From: Erinaceus europaeus
Taxonomy: Eukaryota > Chordata > Mammalia > Eulipotyphla > Erinaceidae
Assembly: GCF_950295315.1 (NCBI RefSeq)
Contig: NC_080164.1
Coordinates: 113,046,447-113,110,446, forward strand
DNA length: 64,000 bases
Direction: 5' to 3'
Every line of letters begins with the position of its first letter. Position 1 is the first letter of the stretch. Positions 1 through 11,590 of this stretch are shown here, in pieces. The notes under the pieces were generated by a model that was not told the DNA's origin, searched no databases, and saw only the letters and a list, made by a program, of their open reading frames with translations. The position numbers and the translations under genes were made by a program.

Positions 1-1643
1 GTTCTTTTTACATTTTGTGAACTGAGCCATGTCTGAGCTTCCTGTCCACTCCACAGAAATGCTTCAATGTGCCCTAGAGCACTTACTTCAGAACAGAGGC
101 CCCAAAAGAAATGGGTATATACCTCACAACAGATCTTCAAGAACACCTAGAGATAATCACAGGCAGAAAGGGGTCATCTATAGCTGTTAAACATGTATGT
201 CACCAAGTTGTGTGTGTACACATAACTTTGCATATATGAGCATGAATGCATGTTGGCACGATTATTATCTTCTATTATCTACGTCCTCAAAGTTGAGACC
301 CATGTTCTTTACAAGTCTGCTTCTACCATGCTTCTGGCACTTCATGAACTGATGAGACAGTGGGTTCTGTTTTCAGTCCAGTCCAGAAAGCATGTGGAAT
401 CATACTGGATGTGAATAAGCAGATGCTTTGAGTCCTTTCTATCAGAAGGTGCACCTGAAGTCAGTGGGGTCTAGGCTTCCGCATCCTGGTGGGACCAGTC
501 CCACACAAGCACTAGCTGGGCTCCCCAGTACTCATGGGGTGAGCAGCACCCTGAGCTCTCTGGGGGTGAGAGGGTAGAGTTCACACATTGACTGTGTTAA
601 TTGGGACCCCTCTCTGTGCTAAAGGGGCATGAAGGTTTACACAATACCTGTCTCCAGCCACAGGTACAGTGCCAGTGTCAGGTTAATGACCTGGGGGACC
701 CCAGTGTGTATTGAGGGCTCTTCTAGAGGCTGCTACACTCCTCCAGCCTGTATCAAACCCTTACTGATTCCTTTTCCTGCAGGAAGAGTCCTTCTGCCGC
801 TTCAAGGCCTGTGCAGAGACAGGCCCCCAAGTCTGACAAGGCCTGGGGACCCCCTCTCAGAGCACTGGCACCCATCCTCTCCACCTGCTCCCCATCTTGT
901 CCTCTTTCCTTGCTCATCTTGTAAATGCTGACTTGGTCCTTTTCCTTTTCTCCCACTTATGCCCTCGACCTCCTCAGTGATCCTACCTGAACCCTGGAGA
1001 GGCACTCAGTCTGCTGGACTCAGGCTCAATTTATCTTTCTGCAGCCCAACTGCCAATTCTACCTGAAATAGCCTCCTCCCCCCTGGATGAGTGGCAGTTG
1101 GCCCTGGCTCTGAGAAGGCAGTTTGTGGTGGTGGGGAGGGATAACACTCAGAATTCCTCTGTCTCAGCACCTGTGTCCTCTTTGGGATAGATTTTTCTCC
1201 AGTAACTTCCCTCTAGGTTTCTGTTTTGAGATATTGCTTTGGTTTGTTAAATTTTTATTTGGGGGGAGGGAGTGGGTAGTAGCAGTTATTACTGTTATTG
1301 AGGTATTTCTGCTTGTTTTACTTTTGCCCTTTAAAGCTATTTTAGTTTGCAGAGTTTATGTAATCATTGTATTCTGTGGTTGTCAGAAGTGGAATGATTT
1401 TGCTTGGTTTTTCCAGAAATCAAATCAGCTTATTCAACATAAGCAGAGAAGAATTTAATGGTCACTTTGATGAGAAATACTCATTCATTCAGGAATACTA
1501 TTTGACCACCCAATATTTTTCTTTTTCTATAACTGGCAAGGATCATTGCATCACTTCAGGTGTACAACATAGTGCTTAGTATTCTGCTGATACTGTGAAC
1601 TGATCCTGACAATAGAGCTAATTGCTCCTGATCACGATGTGCA

Positions 1644-1826
1644 GTGCATGTCCCTTTCCCGAGCAGCAGCAGAGCTCACCTAGGTAGTGCACATGCTTAG
1701 GCAAGCACAAGGCCAGGCTTCACACCACCAGAGAGTTCAGGTGAGAGCCCCACCCCACAGCACTAGAAGATGCATCAGTGCTGTGGTCTCTCTCTTCTTT
1801 CTCTCTCTTTCTGAAAAAGTCATCAC
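1644..1826 (+). repeat. tRNA-derived SINE, first of a pair
   Basis: A SINE body ('agctcacctaggtagtgcac', then 'gagagccccaccccacagca') ends in a CTCT-rich tail and an A-rich stretch. The same copy occurs at 54963-55205 in unit C, so it predates the duplication. It is absent from unit A because of the 907-bp deletion there. Confidence 0.6.
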
Positions 1827-1831
1827 AGGTA

Positions 1832-1995
1832 ATGCTGCACCTAGTTAAGTGCACTCAGTGGCGTGTTCAAGGACTCCGTTTCAAGTGCCTGTTCTTCACT
1901 TGCAGGGGAAAACTTCATGAGTAGTGAAGTAGAGCTGCAGGTGTCTGTTTCTCTCTCTTTCTCTCCCTCCCCTCTTAAATTCTCTCATCTTGATA
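1832..1995 (+). repeat. tRNA-derived SINE, second of a pair
   Basis: The copy carries the typical 'cttcatgagtagtgaag' core, 'gctgcaggtgtctg' and a CT-rich tail. Its unit C counterpart at 55213-55400 has a clearer B-box-like 'ggttcaagtcc'. Recognised as a hedgehog-type SINE. Confidence 0.75.
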
Positions 1996-3194
1996 TAAAA
2001 ATATGAACTAAATATAAAAAATTAACACAGACACCCCATACATGATAAAAATTAAAGTGATTTTTCTGGCTGTCTCTAGCCAATAAATTAAGATAATAAA
2101 ATAATTAATGTTATAAAATGTCTTTCTAAATTGATATATATATCACTAAAGCAATGTACATACTTAAAAATAATTTTGGAAATTTCAGTCATACATATTT
2201 TTAAGAAATGAAACTAAACCCACTAGATTTATATTAAACCATGGGAGATCCCAAATAACAAAAACCATTCTGAGAAAAATGAACAAAAGTCAGGTGTCAA
2301 ATCACCCAACTACAAACCACACTCCAAAGCAACAGGGAGTGAAGCAATATGCTATTGGATAGCCAGCCACACAGATGGCTGGAACAGAACTGAGAGTCTG
2401 GAAGGAAACCCACACCAGTAGTGATACTGAAGCTATGCTAGAGGACTCCTGGCCATAAAACAGAAAAATTCCTTCAACAAGTGTTGTAGGAGAAATCAAA
2501 CATGTGCAAGTAGGAAAGTGTATCACCCTGCAGATCCATAGAGAAAATAATTTCAAAATAGTTTCAAGGCTTGGATGTAAATCTTGAAGTTATAGATTAC
2601 AGAAGAGACAACAAAAGTTATGGATTCCATGATATCCACATTAACAATGTCTTTGTGAACTTGAACCTTAGTGTATAGGAAAGAGCAAAAATAAACAATT
2701 GAGGATATGTAAGGTGGAAAAATCATTCATGCAGACAAACACATTAGCAACAGAATGAAAAGCAGCGTACTGACTGGGAGAAGGTATTTGACATCACACA
2801 TCTAATAATGACTTATCGCTCAAGATATATCAAGATATTGTGTAGCTCCACAATTAAAAAGCAGCAATGCAATATAAAATAGCTTGGAGGGGCTGGTCTG
2901 TATCCAGCTTGAGCACACTCCTTAAATATATATACATATAGAAAGATGGTTATAGACATAATAAGCAACCCATATCTGTGACAGTGGAAGAATTACTGCA
3001 GTTTCCAATGAAGGGAATGAGGACACACAACTCGTGCAGTGGGAAAGGTGTGGCATTATACCCTTTCTATCTTATAATTTTGTAAATCAATATGAAATCA
3101 CTAATAAAAGTTTAAAAAAAGAACACAGCTAAGAAATGGAGCTAGAGTGAGAGATAATCTTGAGTACATTTTTTTTAAAGGATGAATCAACTTT

Positions 3195-3310
3195 AGATTT
3201 TTAAATATATTTATTTATTTTGCCACCAGGTATTACTAGGCTTGGTGCCAACATAATTCCACCATTTTTCTTCCCTTTAATAAATGGTGAGACACAGAGA
3301 AACATAAGCC
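3195..3310 (-). repeat. SINE tail fragment, reverse orientation
   Basis: The 'gccaccaggtattactaggcttggtgcc' region followed by 'ccatttttcttccctttaataaa' resembles the distal part of hedgehog SINEs on the minus strand. It is shared with unit A (~21860-21935). The flanking ~3310-3590 is unit sequence with nothing recognised. Confidence 0.45.
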
Positions 3311-3599
3311 TGTTTCTCTGGACACAGATGTTTGTAACTGTTGTCCCCTCAGACTGATTATTTTGTCTGTCCACTGCTCAGATTCAACACTGCTTGACTA
3401 TTTACAATGTGGGTGAGTGTGTGCAAGCCCCTAAGAAGGTAGATCATAAAAGATCTTATCACTGCTGAGAGGGGAGTTATGTTCTGGGGGATGACAAACT
3501 GCAGAATGGGCAATCCATGAGGGAGCTGAGTGAAAGATGAGGGTTACTTTGATCAGATTCTAAAATTTTATTTATTTGTATTGTCTTTTTTAATAAAAA

Positions 3600-3722
3600 A
3601 TTAAATTATTTTTATTTATTTATGGGATAGAGACAACCAGACATTGAGAGGAAAGAGTGAGAGAGAGAGACATAGTGGGAGAGAGAGAGAGATACTTGCA
3701 GCCCTGCTTCACCACTCAAAAG
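3600..3722 (-). repeat. SINE fragment interrupted by an L1
   Basis: On the minus strand this reads as the SINE middle ('gtggtgaagcagggctgcaag' with a GA/CT-rich tail). It breaks off in 'actcaaaagctttc', where an L1 was inserted. The same junction is in unit A at 22336, so the event predates the A/0 split. Confidence 0.6.
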
Positions 3723-3724
3723 CT

Positions 3725-4264
3725 TTCTTCTTTGGTGCCCTGCTCCAAAATTAGTCAAATCCTGCTTAGAGTTTCCCTTTCTGTAATTCTTTCTCAACCT
3801 CTGTTGATAAGTGGGATCATCCCATACTCATTTTATCTTTCTGACTTAGCTCACTAAACATAATTCCTTCTAGCTCCATCCAAGATAGGTCAGAGAAGGT
3901 GGGTTTATTGTTTTCAATAGCTGCATAATATTCCGTTGTGTATATATACACAGCTTTCTCAGCCACTCATCTGTTGTTGGGCACCTGGGTTACTTCCAGG
4001 TTTTATCTATTATGAATTGTGCTGCTGTGAACATAAGTGTGCACATACCTTTTTGATTGGGCATTATGGAATCCTTGGAATATATCTCTAGAGGAGGAAT
4101 TACTAGGTCATATGGAAGGTCCATGTCTAGCCTTGTGAGAGTTCTCCAGACTGCTCTCCACAGAGGCTGGACCAATTTACATTTCCACCAGCAGTGCAGA
4201 AGGGTTTCTTTGTTCCCACAGCCTGTCGAGCATTTGTTGCTGCTGTCTTTTTTCATGTATGTCA
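3725..4264 (-). pseudogene. L1 ORF2 C-terminal fragment, inverted
   Basis: The minus strand encodes the L1 ORF2 C-terminal cysteine region and tail. Frames read KDSSNKCSTGCGNKETLLHC and [20 protein letters not shown], like the conserved '[11 protein letters not shown]' and 'PLW..VW' blocks of mammalian L1. Stops and small gaps break the frame. It is joined at about 4265 to an L1 3' UTR in the opposite (plus) orientation, which is the signature of a twin-primed, 5'-inverted insertion. Unit A carries the same inverted piece at 24391-24920. Confidence 0.85.
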
Positions 4265-6440
4265 AAGTAAAAACCCTTGGTTGCAACAACTACAACATCA
4301 ATAACAATAATAACCTCATAAATAAAACAAGGGCAACAAAAGGGGATAAATAAGTAAATATTAAAAAAAAACCCTGGGTTGAATGTGAGGGTAGATGTTC
4401 AGATTCACAGGGCAGAGGTAAGGGAGTGGAGATGGGATGGGACACAGTCTTTTGGTGGTGGGAATGGTGTTTATGTATTCCTATTAATTTGTAGTAATAT
4501 AAATCACTAATTAATATGAGAGGGGAAAATTGATTGAATGTCTCAAGCTTTTTAAATCACAGACTGGGTCTTTTTAATACATAGGCTGAGTCTTTGATAT
4601 GTTGACTCTTAAAAGCTTAGACCAGGGAAAACAGAAGCAACCGTGGGACAGCTATATAGAAATAATATCAAAGGACATGAATTATGGTGGTGTTGTGTAT
4701 GATACAGAAAATCCTAACAAAAGGACATTTCCAAGCTATCCCAATTTCCAGATAATATGATTATAGCAATAACTGTATATTGCCTTCTTAAACCCTAAGA
4801 CAGCAGGAACCTCCCACTTCCTCTATAGAGCGTATATTTCCCCCAGTCCTGTAACATCTAGAGTGAGGCTCACTTTCCTGCATGTTTTTCTCAATATATA
4901 CCAAATGATATAGCATCTGCTGATATCAGCCTAATCAACGCAATGAGTACCACCTCAGCATGCTTCACTTCAGACTGTGTCCTGAGATGTCAGTCATGGA
5001 ATGTCAACCCTTCAGCTTCATTACAGGGGTGAGACCTTTCCTTTCATAGGATTCTATAATTCCATTCCAGGCCGTTCACTTCCCAACAAAGTCTCAAAAC
5101 CTAGATGTAGACCAGGTCCCATGAGATAGGGCATATGTTTATATGTATCTATAAATTAGGGCAAAATATATACCTGAAAGCAAAAGTACACAATAGTCTA
5201 CAGTGAGTGAAGTTCATAATGAAATAGTGTCTACTTAGACTTAGATACCCTCCTCACCTACTTCCTATTACACTTCCCTCACTCACTCCCAAGCTAACTT
5301 TATCAAAGCAAGGACTACAAAAGCTGAATAAGGGCAAGAAACTGGCATACTTTAACTATGGCTCTTTAGTTACTATCAGGCCACCCCATCAGCTGGGGCC
5401 CTATTCTAGGAGTCCTGAGATTCCCAAACAGACATGATGGGCCTAGACCTCGAGTAAATCCCTCTCTCCATTGTTACTGGTCATCTTTATCAGGAACAAC
5501 AAAACAAGACCCTTTTTTGGGCCCCCATAGGACCTTGCCCTCAACTTGGATCAGCAACAGTAGAGATTGTTCCATCCCCTGAAGGGAGGCTGGATAACAT
5601 ACGCTATGCTACAGTTGAGGAAGATGGGTCCTGATATTGGAGCAGCTTGGAATGTTCCTACTGATCACCACAGAATGTTAGGTCAGATATACAGGGATGC
5701 AGAGGTCACACAGGCTCTTAAGCTGAATATGGGCCCCAGATCAGATCAAATTGATGGGGTTTATAATCAACAATGTTTATACACCTTTCACATATTTGGG
5801 AACTGCTCTCTTCCCAGATTTAGCTTTCTGGTCCTTTTACCAGCCATGACATCATCTCCTCATATAATAACTAGGATCCACCTGCATATCAGATTTCAGG
5901 CTCAGGGAAAAAAAAAAACCTACTATAGCCACAGGCACTTCTGTATATAACTAAAACATGCCTACTAGCTATCTACAGAATGGAGACCTCCCCTCCCAAC
6001 TCTTCATCTGCAGTACTCCAGCCTTTAGGTTAAGATTAGTCAACAACTTGTTTGGCTTATATGTTAACTCTCTTTTCAGCTACCAGGTTCCAGATGCTAG
6101 AAAGATGACAACCTAACTTCCCTGGGCAGACAACCCCAACAAGGTGTTGTGGAGCTGCGATTCCCTATAACCCTGCCAACTAGGAAAAGAGAGACAGGCT
6201 GGGAGTATGAATTGACCTTTCAATACCCATGTTCAGTGGAGATGCAATTACAGAAGCCAGACTTTCCACCTTCTACATCCCACAATGACCTTGGGCCCAT
6301 ACTCCCAGAGGATTAAAGAATAGGAATGCTATCAGGGGAGGGGATGGGATACAGAGTTCTGGTGGTGGGAATTGTGTGAAGTTGCACCCCTCTTATCCTA
6401 TGGTTTAGTCAGTGTTTCCTTTTTATAAATAAATAATAAT
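4265..6440 (+). repeat. L1 3' UTR (long type)
   Basis: This is the 3' UTR of the twin-primed L1. It starts at 'aaagtaaaaaccc', passes 'gtcttttggtggtgggaatg' and ends with 'gttctggtggtgggaattgtg' and 'tataaataaataa' before an A-rich tail. It is the long version, retaining the ~0.8 kb between about 5205 and 5995 that short-type copies lack. No open reading frame of interest is present. Confidence 0.8.
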
Positions 6441-7225
6441 AAAAAAAAAGAATAGGAACACTATCAAGGGAGGGAATAGGATACAGAGTTCTGGTGGTAG
6501 GAATTGTGTGGAGTTGTATCCCTCTTATCCTATGGTTTTGTCAGTGTATTCTTTTTTATAAATAAAATTAATAAGTTAATTAATTTTTTAAAAGCTTAGA
6601 TCAGGGAGAACAGTAGGAACCGGTGGCACAGATATATACAATATATACAAATAATATCAAGGGACATAAAATTTGGTGATGTTGTATATGATACAGAAAA
6701 TTCTAACAAAGGGATATTTCAAAAGCCAAATAATGTAATTATAGCAATAAATATCTATTGCCTTTTAAACCCTAATAGCAGGAACCTCGGGCTTACTCTT
6801 TAGAGCCTATATTTTCCCCATTACGGGGACCTCTAGGGTGGGGCTCATTTTACTGCATTCTTCTCTCCATTCATACCAAATGATATTGCATCTGCCGCAA
6901 TATCTAATCAACCTAATCAATGCAATGAGTACCACCTCAGCATGCTTCACTTCAGACTGTGTCCAGAGACGTCAGGCATGGAATGTCAACCCTTCAGCCT
7001 CATTACTCGGGTGAGACCTTTCTTTCCTAGGATACTCTAATTGCATGCCAGGTGGTTCACTTCCTAACAAAGTCCCAAAACCTAGATATAGACCAGGTCC
7101 CATGAGATAGAGCATATGTTCACATGTATCCATAAATTAGGGCAAGACATATACCTGAAAGCAAAGGTACACGATAGTCTGCAGTAAGTCAGTATAAAGT
7201 TCATAATGAAATAGTGTCTACTCCC
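6441..7225 (+). repeat. L1 3' UTR mosaic (duplicated pieces)
   Basis: 6447-6585 is a second copy of the L1 3' terminus (compare 6310-6440). 6590-7225 repeats the middle of the 3' UTR (compare 4610-5240) and then jumps directly to ORF2 sequence at 7226. The order is not that of a single L1, so this is a mosaic of insertions or rearrangements. Confidence 0.6.
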
Positions 7226-8090
7226 ACCTAAGGACATCTTTGATGCAAAAAACCCAGTTGCAAGGAAGACTAAAAGAGAAACAAACCAATGAGACTACAT
7301 CAAATTGAAAAGCTTCTGCCATGCCAATGAAACTATCACACAAAGAGACCCCTCACAGAATGGGAGAAGATCTTCACATGCCATACATCAAACAAGAGAC
7401 TAATCACCAAAATATACAAAGAGCTCAGAAAACTTAGCACCATAAAGACAAATGACCCCATCCAAAAATGGGCAGAGGATATGAACAGAATATTCAGTAC
7501 AGAAGAGATCCAAATGGCTAACAAACACATGAAAAATTGCTTCAGGTTGCTGATTGTCAGAGAAATGCAAATAAAGACAACATTGAGATGCCACTTCACT
7601 CCTGTGAGAATGGCATACATCAAAAAGGACAGCAGCAACAAATGCTGGAGAGGCTGTGGGGACAGAGGAACCCTTCTGCACTGCTGGTGGGAACATAAAC
7701 TGGTCCAGCCTCTGTGGAGAGCAGTCTGGAGAACTCTCACAAGGCTAGACATGGACCTTTCATATGACCCAGTAATCTGTCTCCTAGGGATATACCCCAA
7801 AGACTCCATAATACCCAACCAAAAAGAAATGTGTACACCTATGTTCATAGCAGCACAATTCATAAAAGCTAAAACCTGGAAACAATCCAGGTGCCCAACA
7901 ACAGATAAGTGGTTGAGAAATCTGTGGTCCGTATACAAAATGGAATACTACGCAGCTATTAAGAACAATGAACCCACCCCTTCTCTGACCCATCTTGGAT
8001 GGAGCTAGAAGGAATTATGTTAAGTGGGCTATGTCTGAAAGATAAAGGTGAGTATGGGATGATCCCACTCATAAAAAGAAGTTGAGAAAG
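7226..8090 (+). pseudogene. L1 ORF2 C-terminal fragment
   Basis: An open stretch of L1 ORF2 covers the C-terminal third. It includes KRQK-like basic sequence, MANKHMKNC, '[17 protein letters not shown]' and '[15 protein letters not shown]', then '[12 protein letters not shown]'. The longest clean frame is 7481-8008 (175 codons), with the cysteine motif near residues 55-70. The reverse transcriptase and endonuclease parts are missing, so this is a 5'-truncated dead copy. Confidence 0.85.
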
Positions 8091-10316
8091 AATAAGAGAA
8101 AGGGAAACTCAAAGCAGGATTTGACTGAATTTGGAGTAGGCACCAAAGTAAAAACCCTGGGTTAAGGGTGAGGGTGGCTGTTCAGCTTCACGGGGCAGTG
8201 GGGGGGGTGGGGTGGGATGGGACACAGTCTTTTGGTGGTGGGAACGGTGTTTATGTACATTACTATCAATTTGTAGTCATATAAATCACCATTTAATTAA
8301 TATGAAAAGAGAAAAATTGATTAAATGTCTCAAATTTTTTAATCACAGACTGAGTCTTTTTAATATATAGGCTGAATCTTTGATATGTTAACTCTATTAA
8401 AAGCTTAGACCAGGGAGAACAGAAGCAACTGGTGACACAGCTATATACAAATAATGTCAAAGGACATAAAGTATGATGATGTTGTGTATGATACAGAGAA
8501 TCCTAACAAAGGGACATTTCCAAGCTATCCCAATTTCCAGATATAAATGATTATAGCAATAACTGTATATTGCCTTCTTAAACCCTAAGACAGCAGGAAC
8601 CTCCCACTTCCTCTGCAGAGCCTATATTTTCCCCAGTCCTGTAACCTCTAGCATGGGGCTCACTTTCCTGCATACTTCTCTTAATTCATACTAAATGATA
8701 TTGCATCTGCTGATCCCAACCTAATCAATGCAATGAGTACCATGAGTACCAAGCATGCTTCACTTCAGACTCTGTCCAGAGATGTCAGTCATGGAATGTC
8801 AACCCTTCAGCCTCATCACTTTTCATTCATAGTATTCTCTAATTTCATTCCAGGTGGTTCACTTCCTAACAAAGTCCCAAATCCTAGATATAGACCAGGT
8901 TCTATAAGATAGAGTATATGTTCACATTTATCCATAAATTAGGGCAAAATACATACCTGAAAGCAAAAGTACACAATAGTCTACAGTGAGTGGAGTTCAT
9001 AATGAAATAGTGTCTACTTAGACATAGATACCTTCCTCACCTACTTCCTATTACAGTTCTCTCACTCACTCCAAAGCTAACCTCATCAAACAAGGACTGC
9101 AAAAGCTGAATAAGGGCAAGAGACTGGCATACTTTAACAATGACTCTTTAGTTACTATCAGGCCACCCCATCAGCTGGGGCCCTTAATCAGGGAGTCCTG
9201 AGATTCCCAGACATGATGGTCCTAGACATTGAATAAATCCCTCTCTCCATTGTTACCAGTCATTTCTATCAGGAACAATACAATAAACCCCTTTTGGGGC
9301 CCACATAGGACCTTGCCCTCAACTTGGATCAGCAATGGTAGAGATTGTTCCATCCTCAGAAGGGAAGCTGCACAATATACTTTATGCTACAGTTGAGGAA
9401 GATGGGTCCTGATATTGGGGCAGCTTGGAACTTTCCTACTTATGACCACAGAATGTGAGCTCAGATCTACAGGGATGCAGAGGTCACATGGGCTCCGATG
9501 CTGAATATGAGCCCCAGATCACATCAAGTTGATGGGGTTTACAATCAACAATATTTATACACCTTTCCCATGTTCTGGAGCTACTCTCTTCCCAGATCCA
9601 GCTTCCAGGTCCTTTTACCAGCCATGACATCATCTCCCAAGACAATAATTAGGACCCATCTACATATTAGATTTCAGGCTCAGGCAAAAACATAAACAAA
9701 ATAAATTCACTAGTATAGCCACAGGCCCTTTGAAATATAACTCTGATTTCAGGGTAAAATAAAAAAGCTAGTATAGCTAGAGGCCCTTTGGAATATAAGT
9801 AAAATATACCTGCTAGCTATCTAAAAATGGAGGACCCCCCCAACTCTTCATCTGCACTATTCCAGCCTTTAGGTTCATGATTGGTCAACAATTTTTTTGG
9901 CTTTGTATGTAACTCTCTTTTAAACCACCAGGTTCCAGATACTGATACCAGCCAGACTTCCCTGGACAGACAACCTCACCAATGTGTCCTGGAGTTCGCT
10001 TCCCCAGAACCCCACCCCACTAGGGAAAGAGAGAGGGAGGCTGGAAATATGGATCAACCTGTCAATGCCTATGCTGAGCGGGGAAGCAATTACAGAAGTC
10101 AGACTTTCCACTTTATGCATCCCACAATGACCTTGGGTCCATATTCCCAGAAGGTTAAAGAATAGGAAAGCTATTGGGGGAAGTAATGGGATACAGAGTT
10201 CTGGTGGTGGGAACTGTGTGGAATTGTACCCCTCTTATCCTATGGTTTTGTCAATGTTTCCTTCTTATAAATATATTTAAAAAGTAAAAAATAATTATAC
10301 TCCTGTTATCTTAAAA
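8091..10316 (+). repeat. L1 3' UTR (long type) with A-rich tail
   Basis: This continuous ~2.2-kb 3' UTR follows the ORF2 fragment and ends in 'cttataaatatatttaaaaag' and an A-rich tail at 10310. It is the best example here of the long 3' UTR type and is collinear with 4265-6440. Confidence 0.8.
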
Positions 10317-10317
10317 A

Positions 10318-10425
10318 AAAAAAAAAGCTTTCTTCGCACAGGTGGGGACTAGTAGGTCGAACCTAGGTCCTTATTCATTGTAACATGTGTGCTCAACCAA
10401 GTGTGCCAACACTTAGCCCCTTGTC
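10318..10425 (-). repeat. SINE head, reverse orientation
   Basis: Minus-strand reading gives the tRNA-like SINE head: 'ggctaagtgttggcacactt', 'ggttgagcacacatg', then a B-box-like 'ggttcgacct'. It sits directly against the A-rich tail of the preceding L1. Confidence 0.65.
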
Positions 10426-11040
10426 AGATTTTTGCAGGTATATATATTTTTTGTTATAAATCACCCCATGGAGGTATGCTATTATGTTTCATTTCAGGTT
10501 TTAGTTAGATTAGAAAAGTTCCAAGAAGGATTCTTCCTGCATCTGTGTCATTTACCTCTCACGCAGTGTCATTCACAGTGGCAGAGTCAGACAGCATCCT
10601 GAAATGGGACTCATAACCATGTTGTTTTGGAAACCCTGACAGACATCTTGTAACCATGTAGCCACATCCTAACAAATCTACTTAAATCCCAGTAAAGACA
10701 GAATGTAAGGATATGAAGAAATAGAGGTTATGAACCCTGAGCCCAAAAAGCCAGAGAAGCACACATGAATTAACTTGAAAACAATTACAGACCAACTTAT
10801 AGTACAATTCAGCACCATCTCATGTATAGCTGGTGGCACACTGCCAGAATATGCTCTTTCTAGCTCCATCCTGCCAATGTTTCTTGCCAGTCTGGCTCAA
10901 CTGAAGAAACATTAGGAAAGCTGTGGCACTGACAGAAGATTCCAGGCTTAATTTCTCCTGTCTTTAAGATCTTCACTGCCCTCTCCTTGAACACCTCTGT
11001 GGGTTTTCACTCAGCATAGGTGTTTTTAAAAAGCTCAGGG
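10426..11040. other. Unassigned sequence
   Basis: No gene, repeat family or regulatory element that I can name is visible here. Base composition is AT-rich and ordinary. Confidence 0.5.
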
Positions 11041-11170
11041 TCTGGGACTGGGGAGATAACATAATTATTAGGCAAAAGCTTTCAAGACTGAGGATCTGAG
11101 TTCCCAGGTTCAGTCCTCAGCACCACCATAAACCAGAAGTGAGTGTTGGTCCAGAAAAATAAAATATATA
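11041..11170 (+). repeat. tRNA-derived SINE (second family)
   Basis: 'gactggggagataacataat', followed by 'caggttcagtcctcagcacc', matches the other common hedgehog-type SINE head with A-box-like and B-box-like segments. A short TA-rich tail follows. 11171-11410 holds nothing recognised. Confidence 0.65.
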
Positions 11171-11410
11171 TGTATATATGGCTATAAACATTGGATTTTG
11201 ATCTTGTTAAAAGAATGTACCACTAGTGAAATATTATAAACATCTGTGATTTCAGTTCCTTATTTATAAACTGAGGATAATGATTTATTCAAAATTCATT
11301 CACCAAATATTAACTAAGCAGTGAATAGTGTTGGAAAAAGTGGTTGGGGCACAGCAGTAAAGAAGAGAGGCAAGTTCCTGCCTTCATTGATAATAGAAAG
11401 ATATAAACAT

Positions 11411-11411
<1 letters not shown>

Positions 11412-11454
<43 letters not shown>

Positions 11455-11481
11455 CATGATAGGTAGATAGATGATAGATGA
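11412..11481 (+). repeat. (GATA)n microsatellite
   Basis: A run of about ten GATA units lies at 11412-11452, followed by interrupted copies. The long minus-strand frame through it encodes only a repetitive YLSI peptide and is not a gene. Confidence 0.95.
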
Positions 11482-11590
11482 CATATTCTATAAGGAATAA
11501 GCAGCATGTCTGCATTGGAAGATCAGAGAAAAGTAAGGAGCATGGGCAGAAAGAATGGCAGGCAAGTAGAAAGGAAGCTGCTATTTTGAA

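Larger units (their letters stand above)
1..6440 (+). repeat. Segmental duplication, unit 0 (tail of a unit)
   Basis: This is the distal, non-coding part of the repeating unit. It matches 19538-25605 (unit A) along its length, and 112-2275 matches 53455-56343 (unit C). The first 1386 bp are almost identical to 19538-20923, with a single difference seen at 1291. From 2289 on, the match to unit A drops to several percent divergence. Stretches such as 1-1640 and 2000-3190 hold no gene I can support. The 100-codon frame at 629-931 is duplicated with the block but has no recognisable domain. Boundaries are by eye; the window edge cuts the left end. Confidence 0.85.

Noticed and set aside
629..931. 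A 100-codon frame found identically at 20166-20468
   Set aside because: The identity only reflects the near-identical duplicated tract; the unit C version has a different start, and no domain or codon-like conservation is visible.
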